From: Dipylidium caninum | Lineage: Eukaryota > Platyhelminthes > Cestoda > Cyclophyllidea > Dipylidiidae | NCBI GenBank assembly: GCA_017562135.1 | Contig: QEYB01000629.1 | Coordinates: 682,001 to 746,000, forward strand | Length of the DNA: 64,000 nucleotides | Direction of reading: 5' to 3' | Part shown: positions 48,948 to 60,088 of the stretch, in pieces | Layout: every line of letters starts with the position of its first letter | Numbering within the stretch: position 1 is the first letter of the stretch | Position numbers and translations under genes: made by a program | Notes under the pieces: generated by a model | What the model was told of the DNA's origin: nothing | Database searches by the model: none | What the model saw: the letters and a program-made list of their open reading frames with translations, nothing else

Positions 48948-50771
48948 AACTGGCGCAATCAGATAGTGCAGCATACCAAGGGATAAAGGCATAAATATCA
49001 AAAGAATAAAATTTCTATGTTGATGGAATTCATAGGAAACAGTTCAGCTTAAAGCCCAAATGTGGCACAAGACAAACAACTTGCATTAGTGATTTGTCGA
49101 ATTAGGCAGCACCTTTCATAAAATTACATGGAAGTCTGGGATTGAATCACAAACAGTGAGCCGTAATACAAACAAAATTGGGCTAATACGCGATTCTAGA
49201 AGCAGTCACCAACGCACCTTGCAGACCCGAGTACAATATATGAAAAGGCAGGCTAAAACTAAACCAATGATTTTAAAACAGGTGTATCAGAAGATTCGAA
49301 GTGGCCGCATTACAGATAGGAGATAGTAGGGGTATGGGATACCTAGAAATAGCGTCGCAAATAAGCAAATGAAGACTGCACTGTTTGGGCCAAATCATCG
49401 AGAAAATTATAAATCGAGTTAATATAAATTATCGTCATATGTTCTAAATATGTTTCAAAATTTTTACTCCTAATGGGCCGTTAAAAAATTTTCACGCACA
49501 AAGGTAGCTGTTGATGCCTCTTTACATATTCAGAACCACAATTACTCGATGGCCGATCGTTATGCAGATCCCGGATGTGCGCGGACAAACTTTTCTTACA
49601 CTATACGTCAGAGCAATTTTTGATGGGAACTAATTTGTCGCTACCTGTTAATGAAGTAAACTCCATCCAATGGTAAGAAATGCCTCGTAGCAGCTTAGGT
49701 TATGCCATAAAGCGAAAGCAAAATAATATAGCAGCATTGTAAATTCTTCCCGCAGCTACTGCTTGTAGCACGCACATTTTCAGTAACTCGACTCGACTTT
49801 TGCGGCAAAAATTGATAGGCCGACTTAGAGGTCTGATTTTTTAGGCTCCGCCTGCGTTATAAAAAGATCTCATTATAATATTATAAGGGCTACAAAAGTT
49901 AGAGCACAAGTGTGCGCAGCATGAAATAGATGGCTCCTTCACAAGATACTTAATCGCCCTAAGATTATACTGCATAGGCAATCGCATAAGATGCAAGTCA
50001 GAATAACAACCTACACATTTCTAAGTCCATCCGCGATATCGCAATTATTTTCAAAGTGATGACAATGTGCTATAATGCTCCTCATTAGTTGCCTAATCAA
50101 ATAATGTCTTCAAATATGTGTTCAGGTGTAGTTGTACCGAAGAGAAACAATTAAAACATAACCATGACGAAAGTGATTTAATGAGGTGCTCAATGGAAGC
50201 GCGGGCAATCTACGGAATTTTTCCGGTCCAATTGCGCTACGGGTTATTTCGGACTTTTGAATACACGTAGGCTATTTTCGTTTCCGTCCCTATATTTTTC
50301 GCGTATAGTATTGTGTGACGATTTTATGTTGAATGTTAGATTTTTAAAGTCTGTAGCGCAGCAATTGGTCATGGGCTTAGCTTATTGCAACGCTTCATTG
50401 CCAACTTGACACAAGTAGACATCTTTTTTTTCACCCCGTAGAGCGTTCCTCTTGTTTTCGAGGCCGCTTTTCTTAGTACGGTTCTTGAAACGTCTTGTGA
50501 CCCCTTCTGTTTCGAATATTTTGTAGACTGCCTCTGGAACCTCTGCCTTCTCCTTTTTCCTCAAAATTTCTTATCACATTCCATTATATGCTAGACGAGG
50601 GTTATTTCTGTTGTGTATTTGTTGCCCTCATTTGAAATTTGGTTAGTGATGCCAACATATCCAGATTTTGCTAACTCATTCAGATTCTGGATGCAATAGT
50701 AATCTTTAGGCTGTCGCATAAAGTTATTTTTCGTCATAGGTCAATCCATTTTTGAAAGCGTCTTCCGGAGT
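48948..50771. other. Divergent intergenic region, eIF2B delta / RPP38-like
   Basis: About 1.8 kb between two outward-facing start codons, so it must contain both promoters. It is AT-rich with no ORF of interest (a 60-codon frame at 50382-50564 is unremarkable) and no RNA gene that I can see. Confidence 0.55.
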
Positions 50772-53700
50772 ATGGCTGCTGACTGCGCTCAGGTAGTGTC
50801 GCTTGCTGATAAGCAAAAATCTTCGGGTAAATCAGCTCCGCCTACGAAGAACATTTGTCAACCCTTTACGTTGCGACTGGTTTTGGGGTACACCTCTCTT
50901 GTTTTTTTTCATTCTCTTTAAATAGGGTTCCTATTATCAAAGAAGAAAACAAGATATTTGGTGAATTAGAAGGTCTGTTTACTAAATATGCACGCAACGA
51001 AGCCCTTTCCAGCAATCAGCCTCCCGGCAAGATGGACGTTGACATTTTTTGGTATTTTGGTGCAATAGAATTAGAACGTGGTTTTGTAGGAATCATCTGC
51101 AAATCGGTGTAAACTCAATCGTGAAACACTTAGAGGAAGCTGTACGTGATACTTCAGCGACGAAATCCCAAGACCCCTTTGCGGTTGTTTTGCTTGACTT
51201 TGCCTGGCTCAATTCCCAACTGGGTCATCATTTGGCCCACCTTTGTTCCGGTACCCCCCACACTAGCCTCTTGGCTGTTAGTCCTCCAGGAAAATTGGGG
51301 AAGATGGTGAACTCCTCCACCAAGGTTTGTGTTTTTTTTGAGATATTGGCTTCTTTGATTCATTTTTTTACAGGGGGTAAGTATCACGCATACAATACTG
51401 CATGTGAGATATGTTGCTTGATATGAAATTTTGGTTTTGGTAATGTTTTGACATCTAATCCCAGTTATTAGTAGAATACAACTTTACGTGAGTCGGTTGA
51501 AGCGCCGCTACATGTTTCGTTATAAACTATCGATCTCATCAAATGTAAATTTGAAGAGGTCTAGTCCTAACTTCCTGATGATTAATCGGACACCCAGTTG
51601 CCAAATATCGTTCATTTCCAAGGTTTGCACTATTTCATTTTGGTTTTCCTCGCGGAGTAGACGAATCATTCCTCTAGTGGACATATCAGCATTATTTTAA
51701 GGCACACAGGTCTAAGTTTTTATGATCCAGTTTCCTGTATTTCTGGTTACCTTGTCTTTGGAAACCATCTTTATGTGTCACGGCGCTGTAATAGAGCTTT
51801 CAACTGGGTTAATAGTCCCTTTGCATTATCAGCTCTTTTTGTATAATAATAGCCTTACTTTGGTCCTGAAAACATTGATCGGACTTTGCGCCTGCCACGA
51901 TTGTTATTCTCATTTTTGTATCGGTATCTGATCTAAATAATTCTGACAATAAGCATTTAGTTTCTTTTTCAGTGACATTTTGCAAAATCTCATCGCATTG
52001 ATCTACGAATTTGTACCGTCTGGGTCTTTAAAGGCCTCACCTGCATTCGTCAAAGATTTCGACCTTTAGCAATGCCTCATAGGTACTCTTAGATATTATA
52101 GAGTACTGCTCCGTCACCACGATGGCTTTACACTTTTGTAGTCACCAGATCAGTTAAAATATTTTTTGGTACAGCCGCCAATATTACGACCGTAGTCTTA
52201 TGGTCTGCTCAAAGGGTAGCCACCTTACTACTTAATACCGGTTATGTGATTGTTATCCGCCTCTTGTCACAAACCCGTTACTGATTCCGGTAAACTTTGC
52301 GCTCGAATCTGAACGTTGCGAGTTTTAGTCCTTCTTGAATGATCGCTAAATGCGTAGTCTTATGAACGTTATAACCACTACTTGTTCTTACCGAAATTTT
52401 TGTAGGAATCATTGTATTTTACCGTGATCATTTTTCCATTAGTGTGCCAGAACGGGAAGGATATTTAGGAGCGGAGTGTTGCGACTTCTCGAAGCTCTTA
52501 ATAAACACTCAGCTAGATCTTATACTTAAAACGAGACTTGTGGGTTATTCGGTACCCGATTGGCCTTATCGATGAATTGACCTTTTTAGGTAGTCTGTGT
52601 GGGCATCCACCCGCTAATGAGTCCACAGAGTACACGCCTGCCGCAACTACGCGACTTCCTTCGAACTTGTGCCGCCCTAACCGGTAAACCACTGCCCCCT
52701 GATCCGACAGCCTCCACAACGGCATTAGCGTCGGCGGCAGTGGCTGCAGTTGGCGGTGGCGCTGGAGAGGGTGGAGGCTTACCAGGCGCTACTGTCGGCT
52801 CCACCCCCCAGTATGTCCCTATTCTGCCCAAACCGCCCACTACCGTACTGGTTTCTCCCCATGCAAATGTCGACATTACTCCATCCGCCTCCGCTGGCTA
52901 CGTGGTTGCTGCTGGTGGTGGGGGTACGACGGGTCTCCTCACTAACTCAGTTAGTACTACTACCCTCTTCGATGAAAACGCATTACATCCCTTTATCTCG
53001 TATTTTATTTTTCTGATTGGATGTTTTTGTGGAGGCGGCTGCGTGTCAAGGAATACGCCTTAATTTTTCATATTCTCTTTTCTACTATCGTCTTCTGCGT
53101 TTGCTTTGTATTGGTCTCCGTCGTTATTACATAAGAATAGGCCTTATTCTTCGAGTCCCCATTTTTTATGATTGTAGTTTCGAATGCTTAGAATACTGAC
53201 ATTTCTTGCGTCTTTCAGGCTCACGTTTGCATTTTCCCTTGACGAGATGGTTTTTTTATACCTAATCTTCAGTGATTTATGCATAGTCGTGTTTTTACCC
53301 GATATTTCCTTTTAATTCCCATCAGCAACTTAGTAAAACGTGCCGAATTCCCGCTTTTCTAATTTCGTTGATCCCATCTGATTCATTACTTCTTTTTCAA
53401 TTTTGATTCCCTGCCTTGGTTTTCTCGTCGTCTCTTCCAGTAATGACACTTCCTTTTAGTTACTATAAGTGTCCTCGTAGCATTTTTGCTTTATTCACGG
53501 TTTTAAGTGTCAATCTAACCAGGTGCTCGAAAATAGTTGGGTTCCTTATAACTCAGGTTTGAAGGCACGAAATTACTTGGATTGAACAATACAGTAAGAG
53601 TGGAATAAATTAACTTACTGAGAAAGTCTCAGATTTTTTTGATATTTAACTCTTGATTGTATCATTTTTTTAGTTGATGGGGCATCCGGGTTCCTCACAT

Positions 53701-54397
53701 GTGCCCCTCCAGAAAAGTCAAATACCTCCGAAGCCACCTATCCCGGTTAGTCTGGTTCCGCTTCTCCCCCCCTGAAAGCTTTTAACATCTAACAAACTTT
53801 TTTTCGTAGCGACCCGCCGTGCGACATATCCCGGCCGATGATTGGCTTACTTACAAATTGGATCACGGAAAGCTGTACAAATGCGGCGCAGATATTTCAA
53901 AGGAGTTGGAAAACCATAGCCTTTACATCCACGATGTGGCCGATATATGGGCTTTATATCCGCGACAGTTACAGAAGCCCGAATTGGGGATGCGACGTTC
54001 CGCACCTCCACCCACTAAAGCTCACAAGTCGCGTTCCTCAGCTCCACTTAGCAGACAGCGCCGAGGAAGTCATGCCGCGCCACCACCACCGCCTCCACCG
54101 GAATACTTTGATGAAGATGAGGAAGAAGGTCTGGCCGACGTGGACGAGGACGATGAAACGTACGATTACCATCCTGGTCCATCGGCCTACTTGGATTCCC
54201 CTCCTTCAAGACATCACCGCTACTCGCGTCACCATCAACAACCGACACCATCCCCGACCGGGACACGTAGCATGTACCATCGTAAGCAGCAGCATCCTGA
54301 GCCTAGTGGGCAGTACAGTGGATTAGGCAAGAGGCGCGCACATGGCGATACCGCTGGGAGTGGTTGTATTGCGCCTCGTCGCTCGCCTAGATGGTGA
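50772..54397 (+). CDS. RNase P/MRP subunit RPP38-like protein, possible frameshift
   Basis: RPP38 is an L7Ae-family RNA-binding subunit of nuclear RNase P/MRP, which matures tRNA and rRNA. Exons are 50772-50887, 50926-51324 (after a 38 bp intron), 52590-52949, 53674-53745 and 53810-54397. The frame runs MAADCAQVVSL..., then ELERGFVGIICKSV, resembling the RPP38 core LVCKSV. It then meets TAA at 51110-51112, while the next frame continues VNSIVKHLEEAVRD, PFAVVLLDF and VCVGIHPLMS. One missing base at about 51109 would rejoin them: either an assembly error or a real frameshift. Later exon phases all agree. The C-terminal 220 residues (RPAVRHIPADDWLTYKL, LYIHDVADIWALYPRQ, then a Pro run, an acidic run and a His/Ser/Arg tail) are not part of RPP38 in vertebrates and could belong to a different gene. 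Family call moderate. Confidence 0.55.
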
Positions 54398-54800
54398 TGA
54401 CATAATTAAGATTGTGTGGGCTTTTTGCAGGCTTTTATGTACATACCCTATCCTCAACTATTTTTTTCTGAGTGTATCTGTGTGTGTATTCGTTTGCGTG
54501 GTGTTGTCACCTGCATTTCCCTCTTGATAGGAAATCACCACCCTTGAAGTCGGTTTTGAGCGTAGGTTGTTGTAATTTCCGTTTTAACAAATTTGCACCA
54601 GCGTGCATTTAGAGTTCTAGTGATTCGTATCCCTTGATCTTTCACATTTTTGCCAATTTGACACTGTTGCCCGATGCAACAGCCTAGTTCCTTAGGTAAG
54701 TGGGTATGATGAGCGCTTTCCTCAGTTGAGAACGTTCAAATGAAGTCTTGTTTTTTTCGGATTAACCCACCACGGTAATGTTTCTTCCGGGTTTTACAGT

Positions 54801-55316
54801 ACGACGAAGTGGAAAGGTGGGTTGATTAGGAGTGGAGTGCGTCTCTTCGGTTGTGCCCAATATGACTTCAGTTTATCCGTTTGGGATCTTGCTTATGTTG
54901 GATCTGAAGGTTTTCGGTACGGGGGCGGAAATCATTTGTGTCGTGCTTTGGCTGCATCTGCGTTGGATGAGGGTAGTAGAGCTTGCCGTGCCTGCCGCCT
55001 TTTTGGACACATTTGGGATGCTCTGGTATTTGCCGGAAGCCTCGGGATTGACTACACACCCGCCGTCCGAGACAACGCGCTCCAGGGCACGCGTCGGACC
55101 ACACGCTTCGTGGTCACAGCCGTGGAGCGTACAGTAAGGCCCCCAACCCCCGTCCCCAGTACAAGTTGGGCTTCTAGCCAACCACAACCTCGGCGGCGGT
55201 ATCGGGGATCTGGCTGCCGGCTGAGCTTCCGCAAACTCGTCCCATTATACATACTTGGTTCAACCATTTTACAATCACAGAATAAGACGTTTACAGGTAT
55301 TGATCGGTTTCTTTAA
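54801..55316 (+). CDS. Unrecognised open frame after a strong acceptor
   Basis: After a pyrimidine-rich acceptor (GGGTTTTACAG) the plus strand stays open for about 170 codons to a stop at 55316. It includes FSLSVWDLAYVGSEGFRYGG and RALAASALDEGSRACRAC. This patch is clearly more GC-rich than its neighbours, as exons here usually are. A second frame in the same stretch is also open, so the reading frame is uncertain. It may be a 3' exon of the gene ending at 54397 or of a separate gene. I recognise no domain. Confidence 0.25.
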   Translation, partial: TTKWKGGLIRSGVRLFGCAQYDFSLSVWDLAYVGSEGFRYGGGNHLCRALAASALDEGSRACRACRLFGHIWDALVFAGSLGIDYTPAVRDNALQGTRRTTRFVVTAVERTVRPPTPVPSTSWASSQPQPRRRYRGSGCRLSFRKLVPLYILGSTILQSQNKTFTGIDRFL

Positions 55317-55638
55317 TGCACAGTAAAAAATAATGTCCGTGTTCAATAACGTGTTTGTCGTGAGTTATACCCGGAGCGCCATCGCGTGAAGGAGCCGGTG
55401 ACACCTCTCCCGGTGCGGCTATTACTGGCGAGGAATCCCGGGGTGTCCATGCCATGCGATCGCGACATCTGCCAGGTAGAGACGGATTTGGAAGTGCCTA
55501 GAACGAGGTGAAATAGTAAACACCTCGCATGTGTTTCTAAAACCTTCATCCGGAGTCTACCTAGATCCTTGAAACGACTTGATTTACCCTTACCACAAGG
55601 TATAGAATAACTGGAAAAGACCGAAAGATACTTAAGCA

Positions 55639-55978
55639 CTATAGTAAGCGAGAAAGCATACTGAGTCTGTGTCCGTAGTCAATGATGCGTGAGACCTTTT
55701 GGGGATTCCTGGAGGAAGGCGCTGAGATTTCAGGGATGTCAGAGAGGCCCTGAGGATAGGCGTTAGCAAGTGCGGTGCTGGCGGAAGGAGGGGTGTCATA
55801 ATCAGAACGACGTTTGTGGAGGCCGATGGAAGAAGGGGAAGGTGAGGGCCGACGGGTATAGCGAACGGGCGGTGGCGGGCGTGATCTCGACCAGCCCGTT
55901 TCGCTGCGATGACCTGGCGGAGATCGTGACCTATCTCTCGAGTGATGTCTATGAGACGCAGCAGGACCGACCACCTTC
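55639..55978 (-). CDS. RS-rich exon-like ORF, possible alternative SAFB 3' exon
   Basis: Minus-strand frame from a TTCTTCTCATAG acceptor at 55978 to a stop at 55639. It reads HHSRDRSRSPPGHRSE, then SRSRPPPPVRYTRRPSPSPS and a Ser/Ala tail. Arg-Ser dipeptides of this sort occur in splicing and nuclear-matrix proteins, and it lies on the same strand just downstream of the SAFB-like gene. The SAFB-like frame, however, already closes cleanly at 56179. It may be an alternative terminal exon or the tail of another transcript. Confidence 0.35.
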
Positions 55979-56178
55979 CTATGAGAAGAAACAGTATAGA
56001 TGATAGGTCCGAACAGACGCTAATAGTGAAAATCAAATGTAAAAGGATTTTAGGCAAGGGAAATTATGGAACTGGGTCTAACACTCGACTGAATAACGGA
56101 GAATTCAATCCTGGGAGGCATCCGCCCTGATTAGTGTTTGGGTTAACCATTCTGTCTAAGTAGGGAGGCTTAGGCACT

Positions 56179-58723
56179 TTATAACGGAAGCTCGTCCTTT
56201 GTAATTACTGAAATGGCATTGCGAGAGACGACTTGCCAGTCGGATTCTTGTTCGTCTGAGCGCCTACCAGAACGAATGAAGTGGTTATCTTTGCTATTTC
56301 CGTCGGGATTTTGGTAAGATTTTCCTTGACCCCCACGGATCTGGAAGTGTTGCTTGTAATCCGTGTTAAAAGAGCGAAAATGAGTGTTATCGGCATTGCC
56401 AACTCCACCGCTGGAATCATAATGGTATCGTATCCTATGTACGTATAAAGGGTTGCTGATGCCGTCTTCTTCCGCGTAATTCGTGGACACGTCAAGTCGA
56501 TCAGTCTGGGGACGTCTGTAGACAACGGGCCGCGGGTATTGACGAACGTGCGAATCTTCGTGGGATGAAGAAAATCGCGATTCGCGTCGATAATAGCTGT
56601 CCACAGGGGTGACAGAATATGGTTCATTTCTGTGCTTTCGAACAGTGAAGGAGTACTTCAGTCCCCTATAGCGATCGTAAAATGCTTCCCTCCCCAAGCG
56701 CGCATCACAACGGGCTCTAAACCGTGTATTTAGGAAGCGACCGGTTTACCTCGATGACTCGTACTGAGTGAGGGGCAGATGGTTCTCGTGATAAGGATCT
56801 CTTGAATACGACTGAAGGCAAAAACACGTTAAATGCGTAAGTAAACAAATATAACAATGAAGTGAGCGTTTAAGAGGCATTTTCCTCTCAGCAGATTCGC
56901 AGCCCCTTATGTTAAGGTTCCCAGTCAATAAACGGTATACTGATCGCTGAGCTAACTTCAAAATTTCTCGACTTGAGACTTTTCACTGCACTGCGGACCC
57001 CTCAGCTTCAATAAAGCGAAGACGACGGAAATGTCAGTCACTCACTATTTTGAAACGGGATCTTTTTGCATCACCACCTCCAACAACTTCATCATCAGAA
57101 ACGCGCCGTCGACTTTGTCGAAATCGAGGCGTTCGAGCGGAAAGTAATGCACTGCTTGCAGCAGGATATATGAAATTTTGCGCTCTTCGGAAAGTACGTG
57201 CGAGATGGGAAGTGACTAGTGAGGATTTGCGATAGCGTCCCAGTGCATTCCTGGTGCTGTCACGACGAAGACGCTCGCTTGGGGAAACAGAACATATACC
57301 ACTGCCGGAATCAGTGTGGCGTGAGCTAGCAACGGCTCGGTTACCTAATAATGCAGGGTAGGGTGAAGAGTCACACACCGCAGAGGGCACACATACCTAC
57401 TTCTCCACGGTAACGTCTCGTTCTAGGTGATATTGCCGTCCCTGTCGACTTGACTTTATCATGAGTAGACGAGGACCCATTCTTGGGCGTTTTGGAAATA
57501 GATGAGGGAACCTTGTCGGTGGCTTCAATTTTTATGATGTTGCCGTTAAATTCAGTCCCATCTAACTTTTTAATACATGCAGCAGCATCTTCCGAGGAAG
57601 CCATTTTCAAAAAACCGACGCAGCCACCGGGAACTCGTCTACTCGCTAAAATCTTTGCTGAAATAACCCTCCCATAAGTGCTGAAGAGTTGCTTCAAGTC
57701 GACAGCTCTCGTGGGCATCTTCAAATTGTTCACACGCAGGTAGGCTTGCTCAGACACCGCTGAATTCTTGCTCGACAGTGATTTACCAACTTGTTTTTCT
57801 GGACACAGCTGTTTTGCTATACTAGCTTCGCTGAAACGAAAAGGAAGTCGAATGAACCAGATAAGCCTAGCGCGGTGGTCGAGGTTTCAGGTAGACCAAC
57901 CTGCCCACGTTTTTATCGATGGATGTTGATTTCGCATCCTTTGAGCGTTCTTCGGCAGAGGTTGCCGTACCCTTAATATCATAGTCCAAATCATCTTCAT
58001 TTTCACCAACTCTCACTATAAAGGTCGCGGTTTCCTCCGACTGTTCTATCACATCTTCCTTTGCTCTATCTTCGAGTTCAGATATCTCCGCAGCACCGAT
58101 TGACCCTTCTGACACGGATGTCAAGTGAGATTCTGGACGTCCTGAATTATCCAATTCCGCTTGAACATATCAAATCAGCGCGTGGGTTAGAATGTGAGGG
58201 GTCAGTAACCGAATACATGTTGCAAGCTTTGATTACATTGGACACTTTATCAATAGGGTCCAATTCATATCGTGATTGCGGTTGAATTATCCTCATTAAC
58301 AGTCGGAACCAGTAGCGCTTATATAATATTGCAAAAGCATTCAATTAGAGGGTTTGTAAAAAAGAACTGTGATTATAGAAGGACCAAAACTTAAAAAGCG
58401 AAGTCAATGAAGCTTACCAGAGCCCATTATGCCATCAGAGGCCTCGACCTATAGATAGTTACTTAAAATGAAATGTTCACTTGCCTTAACGCTCAGAGTC
58501 TCATTGAGTAGAGTGACTGCTGAGTTGTCGTTTCTCTTGAAATTAAAGGTTGATGGATCAAAACCCTCTTTCAAGATAATCTGAAATAAAATGACCTACG
58601 CATCCATACCTCTTTTAGTCTTTCCATTAGAACTGGTTTTACACCACTTTTGTCCACCCCACGCTTCTCCAACTCGTCGCGTAACTCACTTACCCTCAGA
58701 TCACAGAGAAAACGTCGGGCCAT
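56179..58723 (-). CDS. SAFB-like scaffold attachment factor (SAP + RRM)
   Basis: Nuclear protein that binds AT-rich DNA through its SAP domain and RNA through its RRM, linking chromatin with RNA processing. Eight minus-strand exons, 58610-58723, 58485-58580, 58418-58448, 57901-58141, 57397-57830, 57046-57344, 56750-56811 and 56179-56716, join in phase to 604 codons. SAP lies at residues 3-38 (LRVSELRDELEKRGVDKSG, PVLMERLKE). An acidic region follows (AEISELEDRAKED, GENEDDLDYD). The RRM carries YLRVNNLKMPTRAVDLKQLF, YGRVISAKI, GCVGFLKM and NGNIIKIEA. The C-terminus is rich in Arg, Ser and Tyr (RREAFYDRY-like blocks), as in SAFB. The ATG at 58723 opens directly before the SAP. Notable gene structure: a 29 bp and a 33 bp intron, a 36 bp GC-AG intron (58449-58484) and a 31 nt microexon. 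Confidence 0.87.
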
Positions 58724-60088
58724 CACTGGGACTTGAAACCCTGGTGCGCTCAAACAAAGATCGTTTGCAATCCCGTGTATAAATGCACAAGGGTAATATT
58801 TTGGCCCCAAAAGTTTCTCTTTTAAAACCCTTCCTTTTTATAACTATTGTCTAACTTAATAATTTGGATATTTTTATTACTGATAAGGGTTTTAAAATCC
58901 CTGTATATACTTTAAACAAGTTCACAAATTTTGCCAAATGGAAAAGTAATAATATTACGAGGATTAAATTTGTGGCGCGATATCTATAGAGGCTTGTCAT
59001 GGAGGCCCTTCAACCTCGTTGCTAAACCCTGTGAGCGCCACTTGCAGGGTTCTACCTTATAAGCAATGGGGGATGGTAACCCACTTCCCCGCATATTTGG
59101 GTTACCTGTCCGCATTGTATCTATACTATAAGGGAATGCATAGGAAGATGATGAAGAAGTGTTAGTGCGTGAGGAATACACATGTATCTTAAGAACAATT
59201 TTTTGCGCTTGGAATTTATATATAGTACTTTGCATGAATGTACGTAAGGGAAAATATACGACAGATCTCTCCTGTTGTTTCAAGTGCTGAATTGGAACCC
59301 ACTTTGGATAATGTGACGCGAACTCTATTGGTGAAGCAATGCCATGGTAGTGCAGAATTTTACTGTGGCCTTAATCAAGGTTTACTATGTGAAGCCATTA
59401 CGCTTACCCTTCTAAAATGCGTTTAACTCCGTTGAGGTCTGACCTGCCTCCCCGAAGACATTTAGGCCTCCTGAATGAGGACCTGAAGGACCTATAAATT
59501 CTAGCTCAGTCTATTACGAAATCATTCACTAATCAACTCCACAACCATTAGATGACCTGGGATCTACCATCCGCACTAGCCCCCCTCTCTATCCGTCTAT
59601 TCGCTTTGAATTTTCATGATATTTCTGCGCGGTTTACCATTATTTATGTCATCAAATCTCCTTTCCTATTTCAGCCAGTACACACTGAGAAGACAGACAC
59701 CCAAGACATCAATTTAGCAATAGCGACGCTATTGGCGGCATTTTTAAATTATAACACGACGCGAGTGCAGTAGCACAAGATATCGGCATGAGCAGCAATA
59801 CGATGCGATGAGAGACAGAAAAAGGGTCAGTAAGAGAATGAACAAGTCGAATCGAATGGTAGAAGATAGCGGCGCAAAGTATACACAATTACACATCTTG
59901 ACGCAGACATACATACGTTCGTTAAGAATTAAGGGGAAAAGTGCCGCACAGATGACTCACGCAATGGGTATTGATAGAACAGAAGAGATGAGGAAAGGTC
60001 AGAAGAGTTAGGAGCTGTGTCGACAGGTGCAACGTCAAAAAAGAAAAAGGAAATGGTGAATCACATCGGTGATTCCGATATCTGTGGT
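58724..60088. other. Intergenic between SAFB-like start and GRB2 stop
   Basis: About 1.4 kb. It should contain the SAFB-like promoter and the GRB2 3' untranslated region. It has short ORFs only. A GGGTTCTACC word near 59050 looks like a tRNA B box but has no matching cloverleaf. Confidence 0.55.

Larger units (their letters stand above)
54398..56178. other. Region between RPP38-like and SAFB-like genes
   Basis: Convergent interval. It includes two low-confidence coding candidates (54801-55316 plus; 55639-55978 minus) described separately. The rest is T-rich to mixed sequence with nothing recognisable. Confidence 0.5.

Noticed and set aside
59030..59080. Possible tRNA or SINE near a GGGTTCTACC word
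   Set aside because: No A box at the right distance and no cloverleaf could be drawn.
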